DNA of 13,222 nt, from positions 1 through 13,222 of the forward strand of contig JAZQNP010000055.1 of the NCBI GenBank assembly GCA_045627405.1, read 5' to 3'. Below are positions 7,430 to 13,222 of the stretch, in pieces. Made by a program: the position numbers and the translations under genes. Numbering within the stretch: the first letter of the stretch is position 1; the number at the start of each line of letters is the position of its first letter. Source of the stretch: Firm-04 sp045627405. Its GTDB lineage: Bacteria > Bacillota > Clostridia > Oscillospirales > Ruminococcaceae. The notes under the pieces were generated by a model that made no database searches, was not told the DNA's origin, and worked only from the letters and a program-made list of their open reading frames with translations.

Positions 7430-7466
7430 GCACCGCAGAAAAGACCGGATCTGAATTCTGCGGTGC
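7430..7466 (-). terminator. Strong stem-loop between the pseudo-ATPase and peptidase genes
   Basis: Minus-strand bases 7466-7456 (GCACCGCAGAA) pair perfectly over 11 bp with 7440-7430, with a 15-nt loop. The following run TGTTTGC is a poor U-tract. It lies 20 bases after the stop of the pseudo-ATPase gene and 37 bases before the peptidase start. It may be a leaky terminator or an mRNA-processing hairpin. No convincing promoter for the peptidase is visible after it, so some read-through is likely. Confidence 0.5.
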
Positions 7467-7485
7467 AATCGCTTTGACTGTATTT

Positions 7486-10107
7486 TTATTTCTCTCTCAG
7501 GCGGACCGAAAATGCGGTAATAATGGTACACGCCAGATGGTACATCAGCAAAAACGCACCGGATATTTCCGAATAAGAACCCATCAGAATGAAGACCAGA
7601 ACATAGAGTAATCCGATGCAGGCTGTGACCGTCTGCAAGATCAGACCCAGCGTTGCTGCCGAACGGATCCGCTTCGCTCCGACAATTGTCTGGATAAAGC
7701 CCGGCAGTCTGCCGGCACAGATCATCGACGGCTTTGCCGTCTGAACCGGTTTGGTTTCCGCTTCATAATCCGCTTCCAGCCGCGCAGGCATGACTTTCAG
7801 CAGATCCTCCGGAAAACCGAACATCTTTGCCACGCTGCGCTGAGAAAGCAGGGCGTCATTGCTGCGCACCAGCAAAAACAGATTCTCTCTTTCCAGTTCT
7901 TCCAGCCAGCGGCAAATCGTTTTGTTCGCTTCCAGATGCACAACATACATCGCGGAAACGGTTCCGGATACCGACAGATACAGTGCTTCATTGCCGCCTG
8001 CAACCAGCTCCTCTTCCTTCGCACTGACCGGCAGTCCCTCAATATTATGCTCGATCATCATTTCTCTTGTGCCGAGCAGAATGCGCTTATTGTGAATCCA
8101 TCCGCTGATGCCTCTGCCCTCATCATAGGCATAATCCTCAACCGGAAGAATCAGCCGGTCTTCTGCCAGAATCGCACCGGTAAACAGGTCTTTCAGAATG
8201 CTCCCCGCATGCTGTGTCAGGCTCGCGGAATATTGCAGTGCCTCCTCGATCCGGCTCTCACCGACCATCTGAATGGATTCCAGCTTGGTGGTGCCTTTGG
8301 GGAAGAGGGTTCGCGCATCCACCATCACACAGTTGACATCGTAAAAATCATCGACGCTCTGAAACCCGAGCAGCATCCCGCTGTTTTTGACATATGCCTT
8401 TGTGCCGCTCGCCATCGGCAGATTGGCAATCAGTGTAATCGCCGTGCATGCACATGCGGAAAAGCACAGCGCGAAAATAGAAACACCGTAGCATATCGCA
8501 CTCTCGACTTCCTCAGAATGAATCGAAGACATCATCACGGAAAACGCAGCAGAAAGCACAAAAACCAGCGGAACAACCGTCCGGCAGAACTTATCCCCGA
8601 TGTCTGTCGAGAACGTATATTTGAGGAAATCGCCCGGCTGCTCGACACGTTGCATGGTCGCAAGAATCGGGAAATCACCGAGCGTACCGCGCGCAAGATT
8701 CTCCGCACGCTTTTCATCCTCCACATACCGGATCGCATACTTTTCGTTGCCGTCCGAAAAGAGCTGAAAATTCCGGAGAGCTCTTGCGACAATCATATTT
8801 TTCGAGATCGCATTGATCAGCAGCGAAAACAGTCCGACGCCGATATGCACAGAGACCAATCCGCTTTTCAGCATCTCCGGACTCGGAAGAACAAGGATTG
8901 CCGAGAGCAATGCCGACAGCATGGTCACAGATGCCAGAGAATCGCTGTCTGCACGCAGATACATCAGTTTCATATACCCGTTTTTCAGCACGTCAAATGA
9001 AAACGGAATTGCAAAAAGTCCAAGCAGAATCATAAAGATCAGATAACTGACCGGAGACTCCGCCGACGACAGATAATGCGGCATCGGAAAGCCCGGAAGC
9101 CAGTCCAGATAGGTAATCAAGCCGCAAATGACTGTCAAAACCGCAAGCACAACCGCCCGCTTCATCAGCGTATTTTTCAATTCCAGCAGATCACGGTGCA
9201 AAGCCGCTCTGGTTTCCGGCTTGCTGTAATCCTTTTCCTTCACGCTCGTTTTCGGCTGCACCGCGTGTGTATGCTCTGCACGCACACGGATCAAATCGCC
9301 GTCTGACTCCTTTTTTTCGGGAACGGTTCTTTTCCTCGCTTGCAGCCGTGTCGGAATCCGCTCCATCTCATCGGCATCGCGGTCTTTTTTCCGCTTTTTC
9401 AGCTTGGATGCGGGCAGCGACAGCGGAGATTCCACCGGCGTTTCTTTTTGATACGGTATGGCATCTGCCGCACGGCGGCGTTTGCGAATCTCCTTTGCGC
9501 GCGTCGAATCGCTCATCCGCCGGATTTTCGGGCTGTACTGTCCGTCCGATTCTCCTTCGTCCCGCATGACGGCATGATCGTATGCCTGCGAGGTGGTACC
9601 CGTCCAGCGCGAACGCGATGCCGGTTCAATATTCGCAATCGAATTCAGGAAAGACACCTGCGGCTTCTGAATATCCGCCGGTGTGACCGTCTGCTCCGGA
9701 TCGGGCTTGCGCAGCGGCGCATCCTTTTTCTTTTTCCTGATCGGATTGCCGTACGGGTCGGTTTTCAGCGGTCTGCCGTGCTTTCCGGTCATCGACTGCT
9801 GCTTTTTTTCTGCTGTCTTCGGTTTCGCCTCTGCGTTTTCTGCATATTCCTTTGGGTCTTTTGTGAGAAGATTCTCTTTTTCCGCAGCAGCTTCCTCTTC
9901 CGGCTTCTCATCCGCACTGTGTTCCGCAGCGGCATTTTCTTCTTCTTTTCGCTCCGATTGGTTCAGAGCATCGGTTTTTTCATCTCCGAAAGAGCCGTCC
10001 TGCACCGTTTCGCGTGTTTCCGGCTCAATCTGCTCTGCTGTCTGCACGGTTTCTGTGTTTTCACTGTCCGTTTGCAGATCGAGCGGTTCTTTATCTCCCA
10101 ACGACAT
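7486..10107 (-). CDS. Catalytically degenerate P1B-type ATPase homologue with long charged N-terminal tail
   Basis: The product has 873 residues. Residues 1-300 are highly charged and low-complexity (Glu/Lys/Ala, KKKK and KKRKK runs) and probably disordered in the cytoplasm. About eight transmembrane helices follow (roughly 313-333, 352-372, 390-408, 416-436, 509-529, 536-560, 816-840, 846-866), the topology of metal P1B ATPases. Residues 548-606 align by eye with the CPC helix and phosphorylation site, but CPC is CAC (552-554) and DKTGT is replaced by DARTL (597-601). The actuator loop (438-508) is short and lacks TGE. The nucleotide domain keeps an H-A in place of H-P (633-634) and GRGISG (664-669), so nucleotide binding is conceivable. 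The hinge GDGxND is gone (MICAGRLPGF at 795-804). Pumping activity is therefore unlikely; a sensing or scaffold role is a guess. The start at 10107 follows AAAGGA, 17 bases after rlmB. Confidence 0.8.
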   Translation of the reverse strand: MSLGDKEPLDLQTDSENTETVQTAEQIEPETRETVQDGSFGDEKTDALNQSERKEEENAAAEHSADEKPEEEAAAEKENLLTKDPKEYAENAEAKPKTAEKKQQSMTGKHGRPLKTDPYGNPIRKKKKDAPLRKPDPEQTVTPADIQKPQVSFLNSIANIEPASRSRWTGTTSQAYDHAVMRDEGESDGQYSPKIRRMSDSTRAKEIRKRRRAADAIPYQKETPVESPLSLPASKLKKRKKDRDADEMERIPTRLQARKRTVPEKKESDGDLIRVRAEHTHAVQPKTSVKEKDYSKPETRAALHRDLLELKNTLMKRAVVLAVLTVICGLITYLDWLPGFPMPHYLSSAESPVSYLIFMILLGLFAIPFSFDVLKNGYMKLMYLRADSDSLASVTMLSALLSAILVLPSPEMLKSGLVSVHIGVGLFSLLINAISKNMIVARALRNFQLFSDGNEKYAIRYVEDEKRAENLARGTLGDFPILATMQRVEQPGDFLKYTFSTDIGDKFCRTVVPLVFVLSAAFSVMMSSIHSEEVESAICYGVSIFALCFSACACTAITLIANLPMASGTKAYVKNSGMLLGFQSVDDFYDVNCVMVDARTLFPKGTTKLESIQMVGESRIEEALQYSASLTQHAGSILKDLFTGAILAEDRLILPVEDYAYDEGRGISGWIHNKRILLGTREMMIEHNIEGLPVSAKEEELVAGGNEALYLSVSGTVSAMYVVHLEANKTICRWLEELERENLFLLVRSNDALLSQRSVAKMFGFPEDLLKVMPARLEADYEAETKPVQTAKPSMICAGRLPGFIQTIVGAKRIRSAATLGLILQTVTACIGLLYVLVFILMGSYSEISGAFLLMYHLACTIITAFSVRLREK

Positions 10108-10124
10108 TGTCGCATTTTCCTTTC

Positions 10125-10889
10125 TTACTTTCCAATACAAGCTGTATGAGTTGTCCCCGTGCGCTGACGCACTGCCTCATACATCAATATTCCGGCTGCG
10201 ACAGAAGCATTCAGCGAATTCACCTTGCCAAACATCGGCAAAGAGAGAATGCCGTCGCACTGCGCCCGAACCGGCGCACTCAAACCAAACCCCTCGGAGC
10301 CGATCACCAGACCGACTGCGCCGGTCAGATCGGTTTCCACCGCAGGGCTTCCGTCCATGTCCGCTCCGAAAAACCAGATGCCACGCTTTTTTAATGCGAT
10401 CATCTCCGTCGCAAGATTGCTCACGCGGGCAACCGGAATCCAGCTTGCCGCTCCCGCAGACGTCTTAAATACCGTCTGGGTCAGAGAGGCACTTCTGCGC
10501 TTTGGCAGAATCACGCCGTCTGCTCCGGCAGCCTCAGCGGTTCTGAGAATCGCGCCGAGATTATGCGGATCCTCAATGCCGTCGCAGAGAATGAGAAACG
10601 GCTGCGTCTGCTTTATTTCGCTGACTGCAAGAAGATCGGAAACACTGACATAAGCAGCACACGCGCCCTCTGCGCATACACCCTGATGATTGGCATTTCC
10701 TGTCAACTGATCGAGCTTGCGGCTGTCTGTCTGCTTGACGACAACACCCCGCTTTTTCGCTTCGGCACAGATCGCACCGAGGCTTCCGGTCATGGATGTC
10801 ACAAAAATATGGTCAATCGGAGTATCCGACTTTATCGCTTCCAGAACGGCATTTCTGCCATATATGAGCTGGGAATGCTGCGTTTCCAT
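10125..10889 (-). CDS. rlmB: 23S rRNA (guanosine-2'-O-)-methyltransferase RlmB, SpoU/TrmH family
   Basis: The product has 254 residues, close to the usual length. RlmB transfers a methyl group from S-adenosylmethionine to the ribose of G2251 (E. coli numbering) in the peptidyl-transferase region of 23S rRNA. The N-terminal substrate-binding domain starts at LIYGRNAVLEAI (8-19). The trefoil-knot SPOUT motifs are all present: NLGAILRTAEAAGADGVI (110-127, with Asn110 and Arg116), LVIGSEGFGLS (194-204), and SLPMFGKVNSLNASVAAGI (216-234). The start at 10889 is chosen because GGGAGG lies 10 bases upstream, whereas the in-frame ATG at 10913 has no site. Other SpoU paralogues such as TrmH differ in the N-terminal domain; the GRNAV motif favours RlmB. 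The next gene begins 17 bases after the stop, so the two are probably co-transcribed. Confidence 0.92.
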   Translation of the reverse strand: METQHSQLIYGRNAVLEAIKSDTPIDHIFVTSMTGSLGAICAEAKKRGVVVKQTDSRKLDQLTGNANHQGVCAEGACAAYVSVSDLLAVSEIKQTQPFLILCDGIEDPHNLGAILRTAEAAGADGVILPKRRSASLTQTVFKTSAGAASWIPVARVSNLATEMIALKKRGIWFFGADMDGSPAVETDLTGAVGLVIGSEGFGLSAPVRAQCDGILSLPMFGKVNSLNASVAAGILMYEAVRQRTGTTHTACIGK

Positions 10890-10926
10890 ACAGCATATTC
10901 CTCCCTTATCCATAATGATTCATTTT

Positions 10927-10955
10927 ATTATACCATATCTGCGCAAAAAAGGCAA
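10927..10955 (-). promoter_or_regulatory. Promoter of rlmB operon
   Basis: On the minus strand a perfect TATAAT (10932-10927) carries an extended TG one base upstream. A weak -35, TTGCCT, lies at 10955-10950 with a 17-base spacer. It is placed about 38 bases before the rlmB start codon. Confidence 0.75.
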
Positions 10956-10956
10956 G

Positions 10957-10978
10957 AAAAAAGCAACCGCGTTTTTTT
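10957..10978 (-). terminator. Possible weak terminator after the recombinase remnant
   Basis: On the minus strand a run of seven A, then CGC-GGTT-GC, is followed by six T. This can fold as an A/T stem capped by two G-C pairs with one bulged base. The hairpin is weak, but the U-tract is good and it lies about 35 bases after the recombinase stop, just before the rlmB promoter. Confidence 0.35.
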
Positions 10979-11012
10979 CAGCCGATTTGGTAATTATGAA
11001 CAGACGGCAGAT

Positions 11013-12323
11013 TCAGCAGACGGCTCCGTTCTCATCCGGCAGACGGTATTGCAAAAACACATCTATCTGCCTGTCTCCGACTGTGACGCCGCTGATGAGC
11101 ATCGGCAGCATTTCCGCATTTGCCGCAATCCCCTGCTTTTTTGCTTCTGAGAGAATCTCATGCAGCAGATCAGCCATCAGCAAAGAAGCATTGCGACAGT
11201 CCGATCCGCGCTTTCTGCCGCCGCAGATTAAACGGATGTCGGAATGCTCTGCCGTAAAGTGCATTTTCTCTCCGCAGCAGCCGCAAACCACCTTGTCTGA
11301 AAGAAAGTGTGCCTTTTTCCGACTGTGTCCAAAGCGTGTCAATCGCTGCTGCACATCCAGAAACACAGATTCCGAGATGATCGGCGGGACCGGATATATA
11401 ATCCTGTCATCCGGCAGCAGATACCTCTTTTTGGAGCATTTATAGCTGTATGTCTGCGTACTGTGAAGATGTAATTTTCCGATATATGCAGGATTACTGA
11501 GAATCCGCCGAACCGTCGCATCATGCCAGATGCGGCTTTTTTCCGACGGCGGTGCGATGCTCTGATCGGTCAGCATACGGGAAATGCCGCAGCAGCTCTC
11601 CCCTGCAAGATAGTGCTGAAAAATCTGACGAACAGTCTCTGCCTGCTCCTCCGCGATGACAACCAACTGACCGGAACGCCTGTAACCGTACGGCAAATGC
11701 GCTGCGGTACAGATGCCTGCGTTCTGACGCGCACGAATCGCTGCACGGACTTTGTGTGAAATATCCCGCGCATACCAGTCGTCCATGACCGCCCGGATCG
11801 CAGAGTAATCATTAGACACAGCATCGTTTGCGGTGTCCAGTCCGTCATTGACTGCAATCAGCCGCGCACTGTGCGCCGGAAACCACCGCTCAATCAATTC
11901 CCCCGTGCGGATATAATCGCGGCTTAATCTGGACAAATCCTTCACAAGCACCAGATTGATCCATCCGTCCTCGATGGCGCGCAGCATCTGCTGAAATCCG
12001 GAGCGTTCCCATTTGCTGCCGGAGATGCCGTCATCCACCTTAACGCTGTCGTTGATACAATTCCCGTTCTGTAACGAAAGGGTTGCATTTTCAGCGGTCG
12101 AGGGTTGCATTAAGGTTGCAAATGGTTGCATTCGGATGCGCCAAAATGCAACCACTTTCAAATGAAAGCTATGTGGGAATAATCGTTGCAAATTGCTGAA
12201 CATCGAAAATGCCGTAAAATTGGACTTTTCGAGATTCAGATGGTTGCATGATGGTTGCATTGGTTGCATCGAGAGTTGCGTCAGGGTTGCAATGGTTGCA
12301 TTTAGGGTTGCATTCGGATGCAA
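11013..12323 (-). pseudogene. Large serine recombinase, N-terminal catalytic segment missing
   Basis: Large serine recombinases integrate and excise mobile elements. The open frame gives 436 residues, but homology begins only at about residue 91 (near 12050). VDDGISGSKWERSGFQ, VKDLSRLSRDY (127-137), IAVNDGLDT (156-164) and DDWYARDISHKVRAA (181-195) are the second half of a resolvase domain. A recombinase domain (about 210-330) and a zinc ribbon (Cys347, Cys350, Cys367, Cys376) follow. The usual first 50-60 residues, with the Y-x-R-x-S catalytic serine and Q-x-x-S motifs, are absent. The first 85 codons are instead a translation of the GGTTGCAT repeat region (MQP, NAT and CNH strings) with no ribosome binding site before the first ATG. 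The protein should be unable to cut DNA, so I call it a decayed gene. It is probably a remnant of an integrated element; the zinc and DNA-binding parts could still be made. Confidence 0.82.
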
Positions 12324-12325
12324 CC
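12081..12325 (+). repeat. Helically phased GGTTGCAT octamer array
   Basis: Ten direct copies of GGTTGCA, mostly followed by T, start at 12081, 12103, 12114, 12124, 12242, 12253, 12262, 12285, 12294 and 12306. Degenerate copies start at 12184 and 12274. Inverted copies ATGCAACC lie at 12146-12153 and 12318-12325, one at the right end of each block. Within the right block the steps are 11, 9, 12, 11, 9 and 12 bases, averaging 10.7, or one DNA turn. In the left block they are 22, 11 and 10. Between the blocks are a palindrome CTTTCAAATGAAAG (12155-12168) and an inverted repeat TCGAAAA/TTTTCGA (12203-12209, 12226-12232). The array resembles iterons or clustered operator sites more than a CRISPR or simple satellite; its function is unknown. 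Confidence 0.85.
12306..12325. repeat. Perfect inverted repeat GGTTGCAT-TCGG-ATGCAACC
   Basis: An 8-bp perfect stem with a TCGG loop closes the right block of the array. The left block ends in a related form at 12124-12142 (GGTTGCATTCGGATGCGCC), where the first 16 bases are identical and the arm is degenerate. A full inverted ATGCAACC follows a few bases later. Either copy could form a cruciform or a small RNA hairpin. Confidence 0.7.
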
Positions 12326-12359
12326 GCTTTTCATGTGTTTTACATATCGATGCTGAAAA
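12326..12359. other. Short spacer after the lipoprotein gene
   Basis: These bases separate the repeat array from the stop of the leftward lipoprotein gene. I see no terminator hairpin or promoter, so how lipoprotein transcription ends is unclear. With 12081-12325 this makes about 300 bases with no trustworthy coding sequence. Confidence 0.4.
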
Positions 12360-13178
12360 TTATTGAAAGTGAATGCTCTGTGAACTACCCTCGCTCAGTA
12401 TATAGGTGAGTTGTCGTGAGAAGAATTGTAACTGATTTGCATAAGTAAAGATTCCTTTCCTATTATGGTTTTGTTTTAGCTTCATTGCTGGGCGGCGGTT
12501 TTTAACATGATCAAAGCCACCGACAAATTCGAGATCTTTTTTGTTAAAAGTGCTTTCGTTCGGTCCTTCATAAGAACAGATCCTTTCATACACATCTGCA
12601 TCGGCAACAATATCAACGCCGACGCCGATTGTATCGTATTCTTTATTACTTAGTTCTGTTTTAAACAGTTCAAGCCTTTCTCTTGCTTCATCCATTGATA
12701 GTTTGTCAGGTGGCAGATAGATCGCAAACCCACATTCAGGTTTGCTTCGCAGATAGTAGTCCGCATTGGCATATGTCGGAAAATCAGATGAAACAACGGA
12801 GTTCCACTTAGATGACATATAAACCTTGCACTCACCAAAGCAACGCTCAGCAATTTCGTGAACACATGCTTCAATGTCATCATGCAGCAAAAAAGCCATA
12901 TAATTATCAGCATAAAACCATTGTTTGTCTGTTTTCCAACGCTTTGCATGGATTTCACCATCCGGAAACTGCGCGCTGGTAATGATAATTTCAGTGATTT
13001 GGTAGGTGTTTTGCTCGGATTGCAGCTCGTAATGATCCAGTGTAAAATCGTCCTCCGGATAACGGTTTTCCATATATTGCAGCAGATCAGCTGCCGGGTT
13101 CTTATTTGTCCCGCACCCGCTGCACAATAAAAGTGCTGCACCGCAAAGCACGAGCATCCCACTGCGGTTTTGCTTCAT
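12360..13178 (-). CDS. Putative lipoprotein of unknown function
   Basis: The product has 272 residues and I do not recognise the family. The N-terminus MKQNRSGMLVLCGAALLLCS leads into a lipobox-like LCSGC with probable lipid-attached Cys22, so the protein should sit on the outer face of the membrane. The rest is a soluble mixed alpha/beta domain rich in charged and aromatic residues, with no metal-binding or catalytic motif I can identify. The Cys-Ser-Gly-Cys signal end resembles the Cys-Thr-Gly-Cys of the M3 peptidase in this window. The start at 13178 is chosen because AAAGGAG lies about eight bases upstream; the in-frame ATG at 13202 is part of a similar MKQKGEIK stretch and has no visible site. 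The gene looks richer in A+T than its left-hand neighbours and lies beside a recombinase remnant, which fits acquired DNA. Confidence 0.78.
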   Translation of the reverse strand: MKQNRSGMLVLCGAALLLCSGCGTNKNPAADLLQYMENRYPEDDFTLDHYELQSEQNTYQITEIIITSAQFPDGEIHAKRWKTDKQWFYADNYMAFLLHDDIEACVHEIAERCFGECKVYMSSKWNSVVSSDFPTYANADYYLRSKPECGFAIYLPPDKLSMDEARERLELFKTELSNKEYDTIGVGVDIVADADVYERICSYEGPNESTFNKKDLEFVGGFDHVKNRRPAMKLKQNHNRKGIFTYANQLQFFSRQLTYILSEGSSQSIHFQ

Positions 13179-13222
13179 TTTGATCTCTCCTTTCTGCTTC
13201 ATCGTTTTCTGTGACAGATACC

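Noticed and set aside
7394..7531. 46-codon N-terminal extension of the M3 peptidase
   Set aside because: It runs back through the hairpin and into the end of the pseudo-ATPase gene, lacks a ribosome binding site and would bury the lipoprotein signal.
7936..9000. Plus-strand open frame of 354 codons
   Set aside because: It lies antisense to the pseudo-ATPase, whose membrane helices and P-type motifs are coherent on the other strand.
7486..10107. Working metal-transporting P-type ATPase
   Set aside because: The phosphorylation, actuator and hinge motifs are absent, so the fold is kept but pumping chemistry is not expected.
9340..10149. Plus-strand frame with Phe-rich, membrane-like strings
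   Set aside because: These are the complement of the Glu/Lys-rich codons of the pseudo-ATPase tail and do not form real helices of a gene.
12081..12325. CRISPR array
   Set aside because: The repeat unit is only eight bases with about 1-4 base gaps in the dense blocks, some units are inverted, and there are no 30-40 base spacers and no cas genes.

Overview
The window looks like chromosomal DNA of an anaerobic Gram-positive gut bacterium of the Clostridia, most likely Ruminococcus or a close relative in the Oscillospiraceae. The grounds are strong AGGAG-type ribosome binding sites, TTGACA/TATAAT-type promoters, roughly balanced base composition by eye, Gram-positive lipoproteins, a secreted esterase carrying a cellulosome-type dockerin, and a clostridial-type large serine recombinase. 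The genus is an inference; no rRNA or tRNA gene is present.

Left part (1-4416). The DNA helicase gene recG runs leftward off the edge, with its start and a near-consensus promoter inside the window. Divergent from it is a rightward unit with its own promoter. Its roughly 200-nt leader has the conserved pieces of a yybP-ykoY (Mn2+) riboswitch overlapping a strong intrinsic terminator. The unit encodes an OadB-like beta subunit of sodium-pumping decarboxylases, a 52-residue OadG-like gamma subunit and a single-pass membrane protein of unknown function. It ends in a stem-loop that probably serves both strands. No alpha (carboxyltransferase) subunit is present, so the pair is probably an ion transporter rather than a decarboxylase. 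The riboswitch suggests a link to manganese.

Middle part (4416-10955), all leftward. Reading in the direction of transcription: rlmB (23S rRNA 2'-O-methyltransferase) with its own promoter; 17 nt later an 873-residue membrane protein that keeps the fold of a P1B-type ATPase but has lost its catalytic motifs and gained a charged 300-residue tail; a lipoprotein M3-family metallopeptidase; and, from its own promoter, a secreted SGNH/GDSL hydrolase with a dockerin. The peptidase and hydrolase are exported, and the dockerin hydrolase may join an extracellular polysaccharide-degrading complex.

Right part (10957-13222). A large serine recombinase has lost its N-terminal catalytic segment. Its reading frame runs instead into about 250 bases packed with the octamer GGTTGCAT, spaced close to one helical turn apart in the dense blocks. 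Beyond lies a lipoprotein gene of unknown function that looks richer in A+T. This part looks like the remains of a mobile element beside conserved housekeeping genes.

The observations most worth following are the riboswitch-controlled orphan OadB/OadG pair, the pseudo-P-type ATPase coupled to rlmB, and the helically phased GGTTGCAT array.
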